A DNA stretch of 64,000 nt from Adineta ricciae (lineage: Eukaryota; Rotifera; Eurotatoria; Adinetida; Adinetidae): positions 124,001 through 188,000 of the forward strand of contig CAJNOJ010000164.1 of the NCBI GenBank assembly GCA_905250025.1. The letters are read 5' to 3'. The notes under the pieces are model-generated. The model did not search any database. It saw only the letters and a program-made list of their open reading frames with translations, and had not been told where the DNA came from. Below, piece by piece: positions 22,970 to 34,520 of the stretch. The position numbers and the translations under genes are program-made. The stretch's first letter is position 1, and every line of letters begins with the position of its first letter.

Positions 22970-24847
22970 ATGTCCTCTACACATTCTTCGAAGTCGAAGC
23001 CGTATACACTTAACGAATGTTCGATTTGTTTGAGTGCTCTGAAACAAGGTGCACCAATTCTTACGCTATCGTGTGAGCACAAATACCATTTTCAATGTTT
23101 AATGTTAAGTATCCGAGCACAACATAAACAATGTCCATTATGCCGAGCGACAATTGACGAATCAATTGTTCAATTGATAGCTGCGAATCGTAATAATACT
23201 AGTTATCATAGTTCACGATCTTCATCTGTAAACAATCTCTTTCCAACAACACATCTCTCTAATCGTTTTCTATTTACAAGGATAATTTACTTGGATCAAA
23301 CGTTGAATCATCGTCTGGTCTTCCGACAATTTCCGTAACTCCCCGACTTGAATATAAAGGACAATCATCGGAAAGACCATCGAATATCTATGGACTTGTC
23401 ACACTCCAAGCAAATTCGACAGGACACCGTTCTTCGTCATCGTCGTCTCGTGTACCAATTGATCTTATTTGTGTTGTTGATCAGAGTGCATCGATGTCCG
23501 GAGCTAAAATGATTCTATTGAAAGAAACGCTGACTTACATTACCGAACAATTGACTGACCGTGATCGATTAGCCATTGTTTCATTTGATAATCATGCTTA
23601 TGATCGATCGCACGGATTGAAGCAAATGACTGAGCAAAAGTAAATCTAATTCAGTGCACATATATTTCACTGGATGTGTTCAATTTTACTATTTAGTAAA
23701 CATAGATTACATCGAGTAATTAAACACGATCTTGAAGACGGATTTAGTACGAACATCAAATGTGGATTGGAAATGGCAATTCGTCTATTTCGAAATCGGC
23801 AAGGGGAAAATCCGATCAGTGCATTATTCTTGCTCACTGATGGGCAAGATGATGAGATTCAAGATTATTCGCAAACTATGAGACAGGTACCTGCGAATGT
23901 CGTTTGCCATACTTTTGGTTATGGACCAGATCATGCTGCAGCTTTACTAGTGAAAATAGCTGAATCTGGTAATGATGGAACTTTCACCTATATTGTAAGT
24001 TTGCCCAAGAATCGACAATACAATTGTTCACTTCTTCTATTAGGATAAGTACGACGCTATTGGTCCTGCATTTGCTATTGCACTGGCTGGTCTGTTGACA
24101 TGTGTAGCGCAAAATATTCGTGTTGAGATTGAATTCAACGACGGATATCAAATAACTCATGCTCATTCTATATACAAATATGAGCCTGAACGTTTACCAT
24201 CGTCAAGAATTACATTCAAACTAAACAATCTCAATGCGGATGAAAAACGAAATCTCATCTTCCAATTATCTGTACCGAGTTTGAGGGGACAAACTTCGTT
24301 ACAGGATCATGTCATCGGTATGTTTATCACATCGTACAAAGACAAAAAAATATGTAGTTATCTTTCGTCGCCAGGTCATGTTTCAGTCCGATACGTTGAA
24401 CCAAATACCAATCGCACATTGACAACGACGCCAGCGCCCTTTCATCTAATTCGAAGATCTCCTATGTCTGCAGAATATTTACAAGTCGATCATACTTTAG
24501 ATGTTCAACGCAATCGAATTGAAACTGCTCTTGTTCTACGACAGGCTATGGAAGAACACGACTACAATCTATCGAAAGCTTTACTCAAAGCACAAGTTGA
24601 TAGAATAAAAGCTAGTGCATCAGCGCAAGATCCATTTTGCAGACAATTAATTCGCGATCTAGAACATCCTTACTCAACAGAAAACGACTATCGTTCGACG
24701 CATCACAATATTTACATGCAACATGCAACAGAGCGTGGGACTTATTCATCTGCAAGTAGTTCTAGTGCGCACGTCTACTCAAATCCGAACCACTTAAGCC
24801 AAATTCAAAATTACCAAAGACAAAATGAAGTATCATTTGACTTTTAA
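22970..24847 (+). CDS. RING-H2 / VWA-domain protein (putative E3 ubiquitin ligase), copy 1
   Basis: Exons 22970-23227, 23281-23639, 23697-23994, 24044-24317 and 24375-24847 give an exact 553-residue frame. Near residue 18 a RING-H2 finger is visible: CSIC, then CEHKYHFQC, then CPLC. A von Willebrand A domain follows with an intact MIDAS (VVDQSASMSG; later a LLTDGQDD loop). After it comes a beta-rich segment like the Vwaint region of plant WAV3-type ligases, then a helical Gln/Ser-rich tail. It probably transfers ubiquitin from an E2 to a substrate bound by the VWA part. The GTG upstream at 22907 is not used as start. Intron 24318-24374 is 57 bases and open, so retention would add 19 residues in this copy. 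Confidence 0.87.
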
Positions 24848-25492
24848 AAGAAAAGATATGTAAACAAAGACAATAAATAAACATCGAGAACTCTTTCTCT
24901 GTGCCTTTTGTTGTACATGAGTTTGTCTCCATGACTTTCAAAAATTATTGTTCAGTCAGTTAATCTTCTTGGTGAAGTGCTTTTAGTGTTGACCTGAAAA
25001 AAGGAAGATCAGTCAATTGAAAATCAAACAATTTTCCTAGATGATCAACTCAAACAGATTTGATAAGTTCCAGTTAATAACAAACCAAGAATTCTACTCT
25101 CTCCCACCATCTTACATGCAAAAACGTTTGACGTCAGCATTTCGAGCATACACCCTCACATCACAAATTGATATAATAAGCTAAAGGCAAAATACAATCT
25201 AGGGATCTCGATAACATTTGCATCATTTTTAATCCTAGAGCAACGCTCCGAAAATCATGCATAATTCATCTGACTATGTGCTATAGCTAATTGACTGCGT
25301 TTGCCCTGAAGGCATATTGCACTAGACACTAAATCAAGAACACTTATCCCTACTTTGCTCTGACGTCGTGATAATCGATTTTGGCTTTCAATTAAGTATC
25401 ATAGATTATCCTACAGCTTTCCATAATTACTCTTATTTCAGCTCTTTTCAACATCATCATATCTTATCTTCTCTATTGGACAAGACATCCTC
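24848..25492. other. Intergenic before GPCR copy 1
   Basis: Homologous to 55558-56232. No gene is supported; short open frames overlap the GPCR 5' flank only. An AATAAATAAACAT polyadenylation-like motif follows the RING-VWA stop. Confidence 0.55.
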
Positions 25493-26482
25493 ATGTCAGC
25501 ATCGATCAACTACGATTTCATTCTCACACTCTCGTCAATCAAACGAAATTTATTCTCAATTGGCGGTCCAGTTTTAGTCATCTTGGGCACAATCGGCAGC
25601 ATTCTAAGCTTCAGCATATTTATTCAAAAACATTTACGAAAGAATCCATGTTCAATTTACTTCATGGCATACAACATCGCAAGTATCGGCGTTATATACG
25701 GAGGATTACTTCCACCCGTACTGGAACTTGGTTATGGTATCGATTATTCTATTTACAATCTTGATATATGCCGTTTACGGCTATATGCGGCAGTTTCACT
25801 CGGTTGCATATGTCCATCGTATCTCATTCTAGCGTCAATTGATCGCGTTTTCATTACGTCGCCTAAAGTTCACATGCGAAGACTCAGTAGCCGCCGTTAT
25901 GCGGCTATATTTATAATCACTGGAACATTGCTTTGGTTATTATTTTCAATTCCTATCGGCGTGTTTGCTGCTATCTTGAATCCGTTACCGAACTATTTAA
26001 TTTGTCTTACGCAAGCAAATACTTATACAAATATAATTAGTTATGGATCATTGACTAAAGAAATATTGGTGCCATCAATGATGGTTTTCTTCGGTTTATG
26101 GGCAGTGAAAAATATCCATCGCATGAAACTCGTACGAGTTGCACCCACTGGCTCACTTCAGACAACCCAGCGCAAGACTGGCACACCTATGATTCAAGCA
26201 AAGGATCGTCAGCTTGTTGTTCTGATGCTTATAAATATCATTATTTATGTTCCCTTCAGTTGTGTTTTACCAGTCGTACTTCTTTATACACAACTAACAG
26301 CACGTCAGCCGAAAAGTATAGAAACACTGCAGTCGCAGGAGTTTCTCTTTCGTGTGGCAACTTATTGCGTATATGTTCCATACTGTATAAATTCTTATGC
26401 ACACTTATTTATGTCGAAAACGTTCCGCAAGGAATTGAAGGATATTATCTTGAGTGGACGATTGTTTCGATGTTGTGCATAA
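25493..26482 (+). CDS. Rhodopsin-like GPCR, orphan, copy 1
   Basis: A single exon encodes 329 residues with seven hydrophobic segments. TM1 has GTIGSILSF, TM2 lies in the SIYFMAYNIASIG stretch, the end of TM3 reads ASIDRVF (a DRV variant of the DRY motif), and TM7 reads YCINSYAHLF (an NSxxx variant of NPxxY) followed by a basic SKTFRKELK helix 8. It resembles the expanded FMRFamide/peptide-receptor-like sets of bdelloids. The ligand is unknown. The ATG at 25493 starts just before the extracellular N terminus. The homologous copy at 56233 has the same length. Confidence 0.85.
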   Translation: MSASINYDFILTLSSIKRNLFSIGGPVLVILGTIGSILSFSIFIQKHLRKNPCSIYFMAYNIASIGVIYGGLLPPVLELGYGIDYSIYNLDICRLRLYAAVSLGCICPSYLILASIDRVFITSPKVHMRRLSSRRYAAIFIITGTLLWLLFSIPIGVFAAILNPLPNYLICLTQANTYTNIISYGSLTKEILVPSMMVFFGLWAVKNIHRMKLVRVAPTGSLQTTQRKTGTPMIQAKDRQLVVLMLINIIIYVPFSCVLPVVLLYTQLTARQPKSIETLQSQEFLFRVATYCVYVPYCINSYAHLFMSKTFRKELKDIILSGRLFRCCA

Positions 26483-26966
26483 AGTTTTATGTAGTTTATC
26501 TGCGTTATAAAAATACATCATTCTAAATGAAAAAAAAACAAATATTTGATCGAATTCAACAGAGAGACAAACAAGTTCTAAGTTGGAGTGTGAAAATGAG
26601 AGTCAACCTGTTAATACAACTGTGATCAAAACAAACTTGCACAAAATTATCTTTTTTGTGTAATTTTTTTAGGAATATATATTCGTTAGTTATGGAATCT
26701 ATTCGTGGTATGAAAATATGTCTTTACTTCTTTCTTTCAAATAAATATTCGAGTATCATACGGTTAATCGTCTAATAAACTGTCAGACCTTAGTATTATG
26801 CTATATAAAAAAGGTATAAGATGGATTTCTATTGGTAGTCCTAATAATAAAGTCATTATAGTAAGTTGTGACGATCTCACTAACATGCGCTGTACGCATG
26901 TTGTTTTCTCTGCCGATAGATGCGTATATATACGTGTATTTTGTATTAGAACGACACGATTGTTGA
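26483..26966. other. Intergenic; homology between blocks B and B' breaks at 26861
   Basis: Bases up to 26861 align with 57223-57604. From 26862 the two copies differ completely until 28654/61365. No complete gene seen here. Confidence 0.6.
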
Positions 26967-28998
26967 GAGGAAGAAATACATATAAGTGCACTACCATCAG
27001 CTCATGTATCTCCTTCATCAGAAATCGTCAGAATGCTGGTTATCAATTATTTTCTCAACCATTTTGTTTTCCCACGCGAAGCAAAACAATTTCCTTATAA
27101 AATCGTTGCATCGGCATGGGATCTCTCGTTTTCGGAACGATCACAGACCATCACGGGATTCAGCGGCACAAACGACACACAATTGCTCTTACCTGAGTTA
27201 GAAAAGACCGACGCAATCGTTATCAATAATCTCTTACAAAGTGAAAACAAAAATTATTATTCTTTACCTATCAATGCCACTTCAAACGAGATATTGACAC
27301 AAATTTTTGATTACAAAGAAAGCATCAATGTCATTCTAGACGTTGGTGCATTGTTTATTGATAAAAGCAATCGCGATATTGCCGTTCATTGGCTGAATTT
27401 ATCGAATAAACATCGAATTGACTATGCAGTGTACTTCGATCTCGACTCGATCGTCGTCTGTGATCGACAATATCATCATCAACGATTCGAGACATCTCCG
27501 GCAAGCGAACGATTGCCTCACTGTGTCTTCTATCTCGACGAGATTCATACTCGTGGAACAGACTTGAAATTCCCTTCAGGCTTCCGTGCAGCAGTGACGC
27601 TAGGCAGCGGTTTAACAAAAGATCGATTTGTTCAAGCATGCATGAGAATGAGACAACTTGGACACGGACATTCGTTAACATTTTGGAGTTCAAACGAAGT
27701 TCATCAGCAGATAATATCATTAACTAAACATTTGTGCTCCAGCGAACAGAATTGTGTTATTGAAATTCTTCGGTGGGTGTACCAAAACACGATTCATTCG
27801 ACATGGGATGGATTGCACCATTGGGCAGAACAAAGTCTGAGTTTTCAACGAAAATTAAGTGCATCTCGACAAATGCAATGGGCAATGACCCAACAACGTC
27901 CAACACCAAATATACTCATGAAAGAATTTGCTGAACAGTGCCTAGAACCGGAAATAACCAAGTTAAAAAAAATGTACGGGCACATCCAAGAAACTGCACA
28001 CACTAGAGCGAATTTTCTCTGTTCGACGTCAACAGTGTGTTTCTTATCTATTGTCTGATATTCATAGTGCTGTTCTACAACGATTGCGAGAGTATGGAGG
28101 ATCGAAGAAGCGTCTAGCCCAATTACTAGATGAAGAGCAACAACGAGAACTACAGCAAGAATTAGAAGAGGAAAGGCAATTAGAACGGCCGTCATCTGTA
28201 ACACCAATGAAACCTATTCTTCACGAAGAAATAAAACGATTAGCTGACGTGTATGGCGCTGACTTAAACTTGAAATTATTAACAAATGTATTTCAACCGA
28301 TATCATATGCTTTTTCTGATACAACTCTGCTCAAGAATTGTCAAGCAGACACGTGGCCAAAGAATTTCTGGGTTACGACTGAGTTCCAACGAGTTATTTC
28401 CAATAAAGGCAACAAAGATGATCCAGTTTTACGACCACCACGCTGGATAATTGTCTATCGAAATAAACATATTATTTTCGTCAGTCCATTCGAAACCAAT
28501 TGGTTAATTAATCACTTACGCTACAATGATTCGACTAGTACTACTTTACGCATATTGTTGCCTCGTACAAAACGAATTCAATCCATACTTGTCAACATTC
28601 CAACATTAACAATTCCACCATTGATTCAGACTTCCGACCTATCTTCCTTTTCCATGTATTCTATACCAACTCAATGGTTAGCATCCTTGTTTGTGTTCAA
28701 CGGTACTCATTATTTTGGATCCGACGAAGAGCAACAAGTCTATTGTCAGTGCTTAGGTTTATGTCTCATACCTCGAACTAAAGCAGAAGATGAGGCTTTC
28801 GAAAAAGGTTGGATTGCCATCGATGGATTTGTTAGTAATCCAACACACCGTCCTCTTTTACATCTCAATGCTGCCCAATTCACATCGAATCCGTTGGCAT
28901 TCGTCAAACAATTACTCGAAACGCGAAATAATTCATACATACCGATAATATCACATGTTGGTAGTATTATTTTCAATACGCGAAAACTTAGCTTTTAA
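26967..28998 (+). pseudogene. DUF3638/DUF3645-type protein, C-terminal fragment with frameshift
   Basis: Two overlapping frames (to about 27998, then from about 28003 to 28998) form the C-terminal 650-odd residues of a family whose members usually exceed 2000 residues. The DEIHTRGTDLKFP and GLTKDRFVQACMRMR motifs identify it. The frame changes inside GCACACACTAGAG near 27997-28009; restoring one CA unit would rejoin the frames, so a dinucleotide loss in a short CA run is likely. There is no room for an intron. The 5' part is absent: the frame opens after a TGA at 26964. These proteins are linked by annotation to ubiquitin biology, but biochemistry is poor. Broken gene or sequencing error cannot be separated here. 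Confidence 0.75.
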
Positions 28999-29160
28999 AG
29001 TTCCTTCATCTTAACAAAACGACACACTTTTTTGTATGTATATTCGATGATATTTAATAATAATCAAAACCTATTGAAATCTATAAGAAACAACAGTTCT
29101 GCTACACTTCGACACAATAAGCTTGTGCGCCGTACGGTACAATTTTTTATACAGAAAGGA

Positions 29161-29782
29161 TTATTTTTTGGAAGATCGTTTCCCAGACTCCGCAACAATC
29201 GGCAATCTCCCATTTTCCCAAACAATAATCCATCCAAATCCTTGACCATTGAATATATCTTCGAATTCAATTGCTTCCGGTCTGTTTGCTACTGAATCTA
29301 AGACATACCACGAATCGTCGTGTTTTTTCGCGCACCAAACATGACCATCATCGAAGATGATCACTGATGCACAATCGTCGGAGAAGTTTTTTCTAAAAAT
29401 AAATCGTAATTGCACGCAGAACAAGAAAAGACAAGCGTTCGTACTTGAGTTCAGGAGGATTGTTCGGTGGGTAGTATGAACTTGTAGCGTGGAATTTATT
29501 CAAGATGAAATTGAAGATATTATTATTAATGGAATGAATAAAGACAACATCACGGCTTCCAGTACAGCGATTTTGCTTGTCAAATTCATCGCAATATTCG
29601 AAAAATCTACAAGAACATATATATATAGGAAGTACCAGTGGAAAATGATCTTACTTTGCTTCACTAAGAATCGATTGTCCTAATGCATTGTTGATTGCAT
29701 GGATTCGACAAGAATCCTTGTTTTTCTGTTTTTCAAAATAAAGCGATCGTACTGTTTTAAACTTTCTCTGATGCTTACTCAT
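29161..29782 (-). CDS. Josephin-like cysteine protease (putative deubiquitinase), copy 1
   Basis: Three minus-strand exons, 29782-29655, 29606-29445 and 29392-29161, give an exact 173-residue frame. The N-terminal part holds DSCRIHAINNALGQ, matching the Josephin catalytic Cys helix (C-x-x-H-x-x-N-x-x-L). The C-terminal part holds DDGHVWCA and WYVLDS, the expected His and Asn/Asp positions, then PEAIEF and GFGWIIVW ending NGRLP. This is the Josephin order and size. It would cleave ubiquitin or a similar tag in the cytosol or nucleus. It is small, without UIM motifs. The start lies 655 bases from the divergent UBA-aminotransferase gene. Family assignment rests on motif spacing, not a search. 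Confidence 0.72.
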
Positions 29783-30437
29783 AATTCAACGCGAGAATCA
29801 ACACGACGCGGCGATATTTGTTGTTTTAAGCTACTTGTTTACACGCGTATAAATAGAGAAGCGAATGCATGACGCATAAATATTTCATAATTTTCCTGCG
29901 TAATAAAACTGCATGATACACGTAGCGTAGACACTATACTTTATCATGATGAATCGTCAATAGGAAGTGACGCAAACTATTCAATGGCAAGGAATGTTTT
30001 AAAATTTAGTTAGAAAGAAAATCGAACAACTTCTCACCCCAAAGAAGTATATTCTTCCACTAGACTGTTGTCAAGATGACATTAGGAATTTATTCAACAT
30101 TGAAAAACCGAAAAATCCTACCCGCATCACGTTTGATTTTTGTGCTGTTATTTTCCAACTTGTCTATAGTGTTACAACGCAAGATGATTCACTGAAAAGT
30201 AAACATAACCCGAATAAAATTCCATCATCACTCGGTGTGTAATTTCGAAAAACAAACATTCTATCCAGCGTGTACGTATTGTTGAAGGGAGAAATCCACA
30301 GTTGTGTTCTGTAAGCTTTTATGAAATTTCCAATGATCTGGAAAAAAAAAGAATCGTGAAACTGGAAATTATGTACTTATATAGGCCGTGTCATATTGGC
30401 ATTGTAAGTACTCATTACTTGCATTTCTTCGATTAGG
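29783..30437. promoter_or_regulatory. Divergent intergenic region, Josephin-like / UBA-aminotransferase
   Basis: 655 bases between the two ATGs, with a matching 633-base region at 62493-63125. Long stretches are identical between copies. No specific motif recognised. Confidence 0.4.
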
Positions 30438-33213
30438 ATGGCTCAATCACGCGAAAATAAAATCGACTATTTTCGGGTGAGAATTGCTGGGAAAAACAAA
30501 TATTTCTATATTGCTTCTGTTTAGTCGGTGACAAATTGGTCCGATCGACTTTTTAGCTATGTGCGAATGGAATCTGTTTGTATGCGAACATTCTTTGTGA
30601 TATTATTTGTATTTTATCTTTCTGTTATTCTAGTTTGCCATAGATATATACTTAATCATCGCACGTAAGCATCTTTCGCTTTAAAACGTTTCGTGAACAA
30701 TTGCAATCCTGTGTATAGAAACGCCAGCGAATGAGGAGTCTGTTCCAAATGAAACAAAACCAGAAGAAAGCCTCATCGAATCGAGTCCGCGATTGTTCAA
30801 TTCCATGTCTTTGGCAGACACAACAACTGGCTACCCAAACCGAACTTCATTCGTTGATTATGTTGAGCAACTTCCTCCTTCGGTTGCCAGTCGGACATCC
30901 TCAATGTTTGTTCAGCTCGACAAATTTAGCCAAGGTATATTGAAACGTAAACCTCGTATTTGTCCAAATCACACTATTCATCGTCTAGATCAAAGGAAAC
31001 TTCTTCAATACGTAGATTCGAATGTTATTGGTCGAGATCGTTGGATTCAAACACCATGGGGACGACGAAAACGTCAGACAATGTACTTTCTATCATATTC
31101 CAATGTAACTGCGCTTTTGCTTTTAGTCATCTACGCTGATTACACCGCATCGGGTCGTGCTCTTCGATTTATCGAGGAATTTATTATGCAAAACGTTTTA
31201 CCATAGTACGATGAACTTCACAGTTAATATTTTATCGATTCTGTTTTTCAGCTATGCGAACACGCACAGTGAAAATAATGCATGTGCTTTGCAAACAACA
31301 CGATTTCGTGAAAGTGCACGAAAACTTATTAAAAAATTGGTCAATGCAATGATAGATGACGTCGCCATTTTTACCGGATCTGGTAAAGCAATTGAGATTT
31401 TGCTTTGAACGAACGGCAACAAATTGAGTTTATTTAGGATCCACAGGAGCAATCAACAAACTTGTCAGCGTTTTAAATCTGAACAATCAACAAGTTCGAG
31501 AACAGTATGTTGTTTTCGTCAGTACATTCGAGCACCATTCGAATATTCTTCCTTGGAAAGAAACCGGTGTCGAATTAATACGCATTACAAATACATCCGA
31601 TGGCCTTCTTGATCAAAATATGCTTGAAGATCGATTGAAATTCTACGCACTCGATCAGAAAAAGCATATCATTTGTACATTTAATGCTGCGAGTAATGTG
31701 ACCGGTATTCGAACTGATGTCGATGCCGTTTCCGCATTGGTGCATCGATATAACGGTCGGATTTTCTGGGATTACGCTGCTGCTGCGCCCTACGTGAAAA
31801 TCGATATGAATCCATCAGTAGACGCTTATAAAGATGCAGTTTTCATCTCTACACATAAATTCGTCGGTGGACCAGGCACACCTGGTAAATTCTCCAGATC
31901 GTTGTTAATTCTTTCGAGTATAAGAATGAGTATTTTAGGTATTTTAATTGCAAAGAAGAGTCTGTTTCAAAATCCTGTTCCATGTAACTGTGGTGGTGGC
32001 ACAGTCAACTACGTTACACGTAATGACGTTGAATACATTCACGATATCGAAGGACGAGAAGAAGGTGGAACGCCGGACATACTCGGTGCAATTCGGGCCG
32101 GATTAGTAATGCATTTAAAAGATGCAATCGGATGTGATTTGATCGAAGCACGCGAGGAGGAACTAGTTAAAAAATTCCTTCGATGTTTTAAAAAGCATCC
32201 AACATTGGTCATTCTCGGTTCAACAACCGTTCCTCGGCTAGCAATCTTCTCATTCTTGATCTATGTCAAATCTAGCGACAAATATTTACATCATCATTTT
32301 GTCTGTGTTCTACTAAATGATTTATTTGGTATTCAAGTACGATCAGGATGCTTGTGTGCAGGTCCTTACGTTCTAGTATGATGACTCAATGATTATAATG
32401 AAAGTTGTATGTTTCTTATCGTTAAGGATCTACTTAACATTGATGATCACACGGCTACGATTTATTCAGACTTCATTACTCAAGATGCAAAGTATATAAT
32501 AGGACAGAAGTTGATCTGTGAACGTATTTGTTTTGTTTTTGCAGCGGACGATTTGATTTCAAAGAACAGAATGCTCTGATGAAACCCGGTTTTACCCGAT
32601 TTAATTTATCATACTTTGCTAGTGACAAAGAAGTCGATTATATCCTCGATGCGTTGGATTTTATTGCGACTGATGGTTGGAAATTCTTACCATTGGTAAA
32701 TTGTTACACTTGATTTTTTTCTCAATGAATATGTACATTGAATTTGTATTTTGAAGTACACGTATGATCTCACAACTGCTAGTTGGCATCTTCGTGATCA
32801 CAAACACAACGTTCATGATTTTGCTCAATTCCATAGTCTTAGAATGATAACCTATGAGAACGGTACGTTGGAGGAAGATTTTTCTCAACGCAACCTTCAA
32901 CTAACGGTAAAAAGAAAATATCTAGACTCTATTTAATTTTCTTGCAATTAAATCATTGTAGAATACCAATGTTCTTCCTCAATTGGTCGTCACTTCGTCA
33001 TCGGATGACCCATTGGAGCAAGCGAAAGCAATAACTCTGAATATTGCCAACTACGTTTACGAAAATGTTGATTTTCGTATAGATCCACCATTGAATGTTC
33101 CCGATGAATATCGTCGCTACATCTGGTTCGTGCAACCGAGAGATATTATCTTGAAGATGTTGATAGATCACGAAAAACAACGTGAGCATGCAACAGTGCC
33201 GTTTCGTCCTTAA
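30438..33213 (+). pseudogene. UBA-like / class V aminotransferase fusion, copy 1 (14-base deletion)
   Basis: Exons: 30438-30476, 30525-30579, 30634-30664, 30719-31072, 31127-31205, 31252-31382, 31438-31884, 31939-32375, 32427-32491, 32545-32695, 32757-32906, 32962-33213. Exons 3-12 keep one frame of 698 residues. Motifs of a fold-type I PLP enzyme: IYADYTASGRA, YYANTH, FTGSGSTGAINK, WDYAAAAPYV and the PLP lysine in FISTHKFVGGPGTPG; SGCLCAGPY recalls cysteine desulfurases. Exon 2 is 55 bases against 69 in copy 2: bases AGAAGATCGTCGAC are missing between two TCGAC repeats, which breaks the UBA-like helix FLAMCEWNLFFAIDIYL. Skipping exon 2 would restore the frame, so residual function is possible. 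Substrate unknown. Confidence 0.75.
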
Positions 33214-33548
33214 TCGACATATTCATAATTACATTTTATTCTTTTTCCTTTATTCAACGAATAAAATCTCCGGTCGATATTGTGTTACTTTTTCTTTCTC
33301 AGTACCGAATGATAAGAACGAAAGAGAACGAACGATGTGTACCCTCACTTATTTCACAAAGTCCATGCGTGATCACAGCGATTAAAATTGCTGCGTCATG
33401 CTTGCATAGAATAGTGTGTGTGAACCATTCATATTCATACAGATATTCTCTTTCTCCATCATCATGACGTAGATGTTTCGTTCCGATGTATAAATACGCA
33501 GTTGGACTAGACTAACGATCATTTCTTTGGTGAGTACACGAATAAAAC
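33214..33548. other. Intergenic upstream of CmcJ/NvfI-type gene
   Basis: No gene seen. A TATAAATA-like motif occurs at about 33489, 60 bases before the ATG at 33549, and could be a core promoter. Confidence 0.4.
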
Positions 33549-34463
33549 ATGACGATTGAGAATAGCAGCAACAACACGCGCGATGTGAACACTACTTTGA
33601 CTTATAATAGAGCATTGTCTTCCAATGGTGCATCTGAACATTGGTTTATCAATATCAATGCGTCGAGTGATGGAAAGCGTGTTCAAAATTTTGAAGACGA
33701 CGTCATCGAAACCACTATACACGACATACGAGGTCGCGAATCAGAAACACACATCGACGTGACCGGTTTCCAAGCTATTCATTCACCAAGTACTGTCGAT
33801 CCTGATCTTATTCTCGATGGAACTGACGAGCAAGTGAAGGAGATATATTACGGCGAAGTTGAACAATTAATTAAACGTGTTACAGGTGCTGATCATGTCG
33901 TTTTCTTCGACCATACCATACGTCGAGTGAGACCAAATCAAGTAGATAATTCTCCAACCGTTCGTCAACCCGTACAGCGAGCACACGTTGATCAAACACC
34001 GATTAGTGCACATACACGTGTGCAACGACATGCACCAAACATCCAGTGGAAACGCTTCCAGCTAATCAATGTATGGCGACCGTTGAAGAATCCTGTATAT
34101 GATTATCCACTTGCTGTAGCCGATTGCCGTACTGTTGATGTAATCAATGACCTTGTACCGACAACACTTGTCTATCCACCACCATTACCGAATGGAGAAA
34201 CGTACTCCGTGGTTCATAATCCTAACCATCGATGGTATTACTGGTCGAAGATGACACCGGATGAAGTATTGTTTTTAAAATGCTATGATAGTGCTAGTCG
34301 AGCTTTGTCAACGGTGAAACAAAGTGCTGCACAAGTCGACGAGACACTTCTACGTGACGTGGCTGGTTTGACACCACACACAGCTTTCTATGACGCTCAA
34401 GGTGCGCAAGAAGGGCCAAGTAGAAATTCAATTGAAGTACGAGCTCTCGTTTTTTATAATTAA
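33549..34463 (+). CDS. CmcJ/NvfI-family Fe(II)/2-oxoglutarate oxygenase-like protein
   Basis: An intronless 304-residue frame. The family is recognised from FFDHTIRR, the AHVDQT motif (HxD iron ligands), FQLINVWRP, NPVYDYPLAVAD, WYYWSKMTPDEVLFLKCYDS and a late HTAFYD (second His) followed by RNSIEVRAL. Members are mostly fungal and bacterial and hydroxylate or desaturate secondary metabolites. In animals they are unusual, so horizontal transfer is likely. It lacks introns although its neighbours have many, which fits. Cytosolic, no signal peptide. Substrate cannot be predicted. Only one copy lies in this window because the homologous block ends at 64000. Confidence 0.85.
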   Translation: MTIENSSNNTRDVNTTLTYNRALSSNGASEHWFININASSDGKRVQNFEDDVIETTIHDIRGRESETHIDVTGFQAIHSPSTVDPDLILDGTDEQVKEIYYGEVEQLIKRVTGADHVVFFDHTIRRVRPNQVDNSPTVRQPVQRAHVDQTPISAHTRVQRHAPNIQWKRFQLINVWRPLKNPVYDYPLAVADCRTVDVINDLVPTTLVYPPPLPNGETYSVVHNPNHRWYYWSKMTPDEVLFLKCYDSASRALSTVKQSAAQVDETLLRDVAGLTPHTAFYDAQGAQEGPSRNSIEVRALVFYN

Positions 34464-34520
34464 CTTTTGTAACATTGTACTTAATAAAATATCAAAACAA
34501 GAAAAAACATAGTTTTATTT

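Noticed and set aside
26098-26526. 142-codon plus-strand frame, with partner at 56838-57266
   Set aside because: Alternate frame of the GPCR; retained in both copies only because the GPCR itself is conserved.
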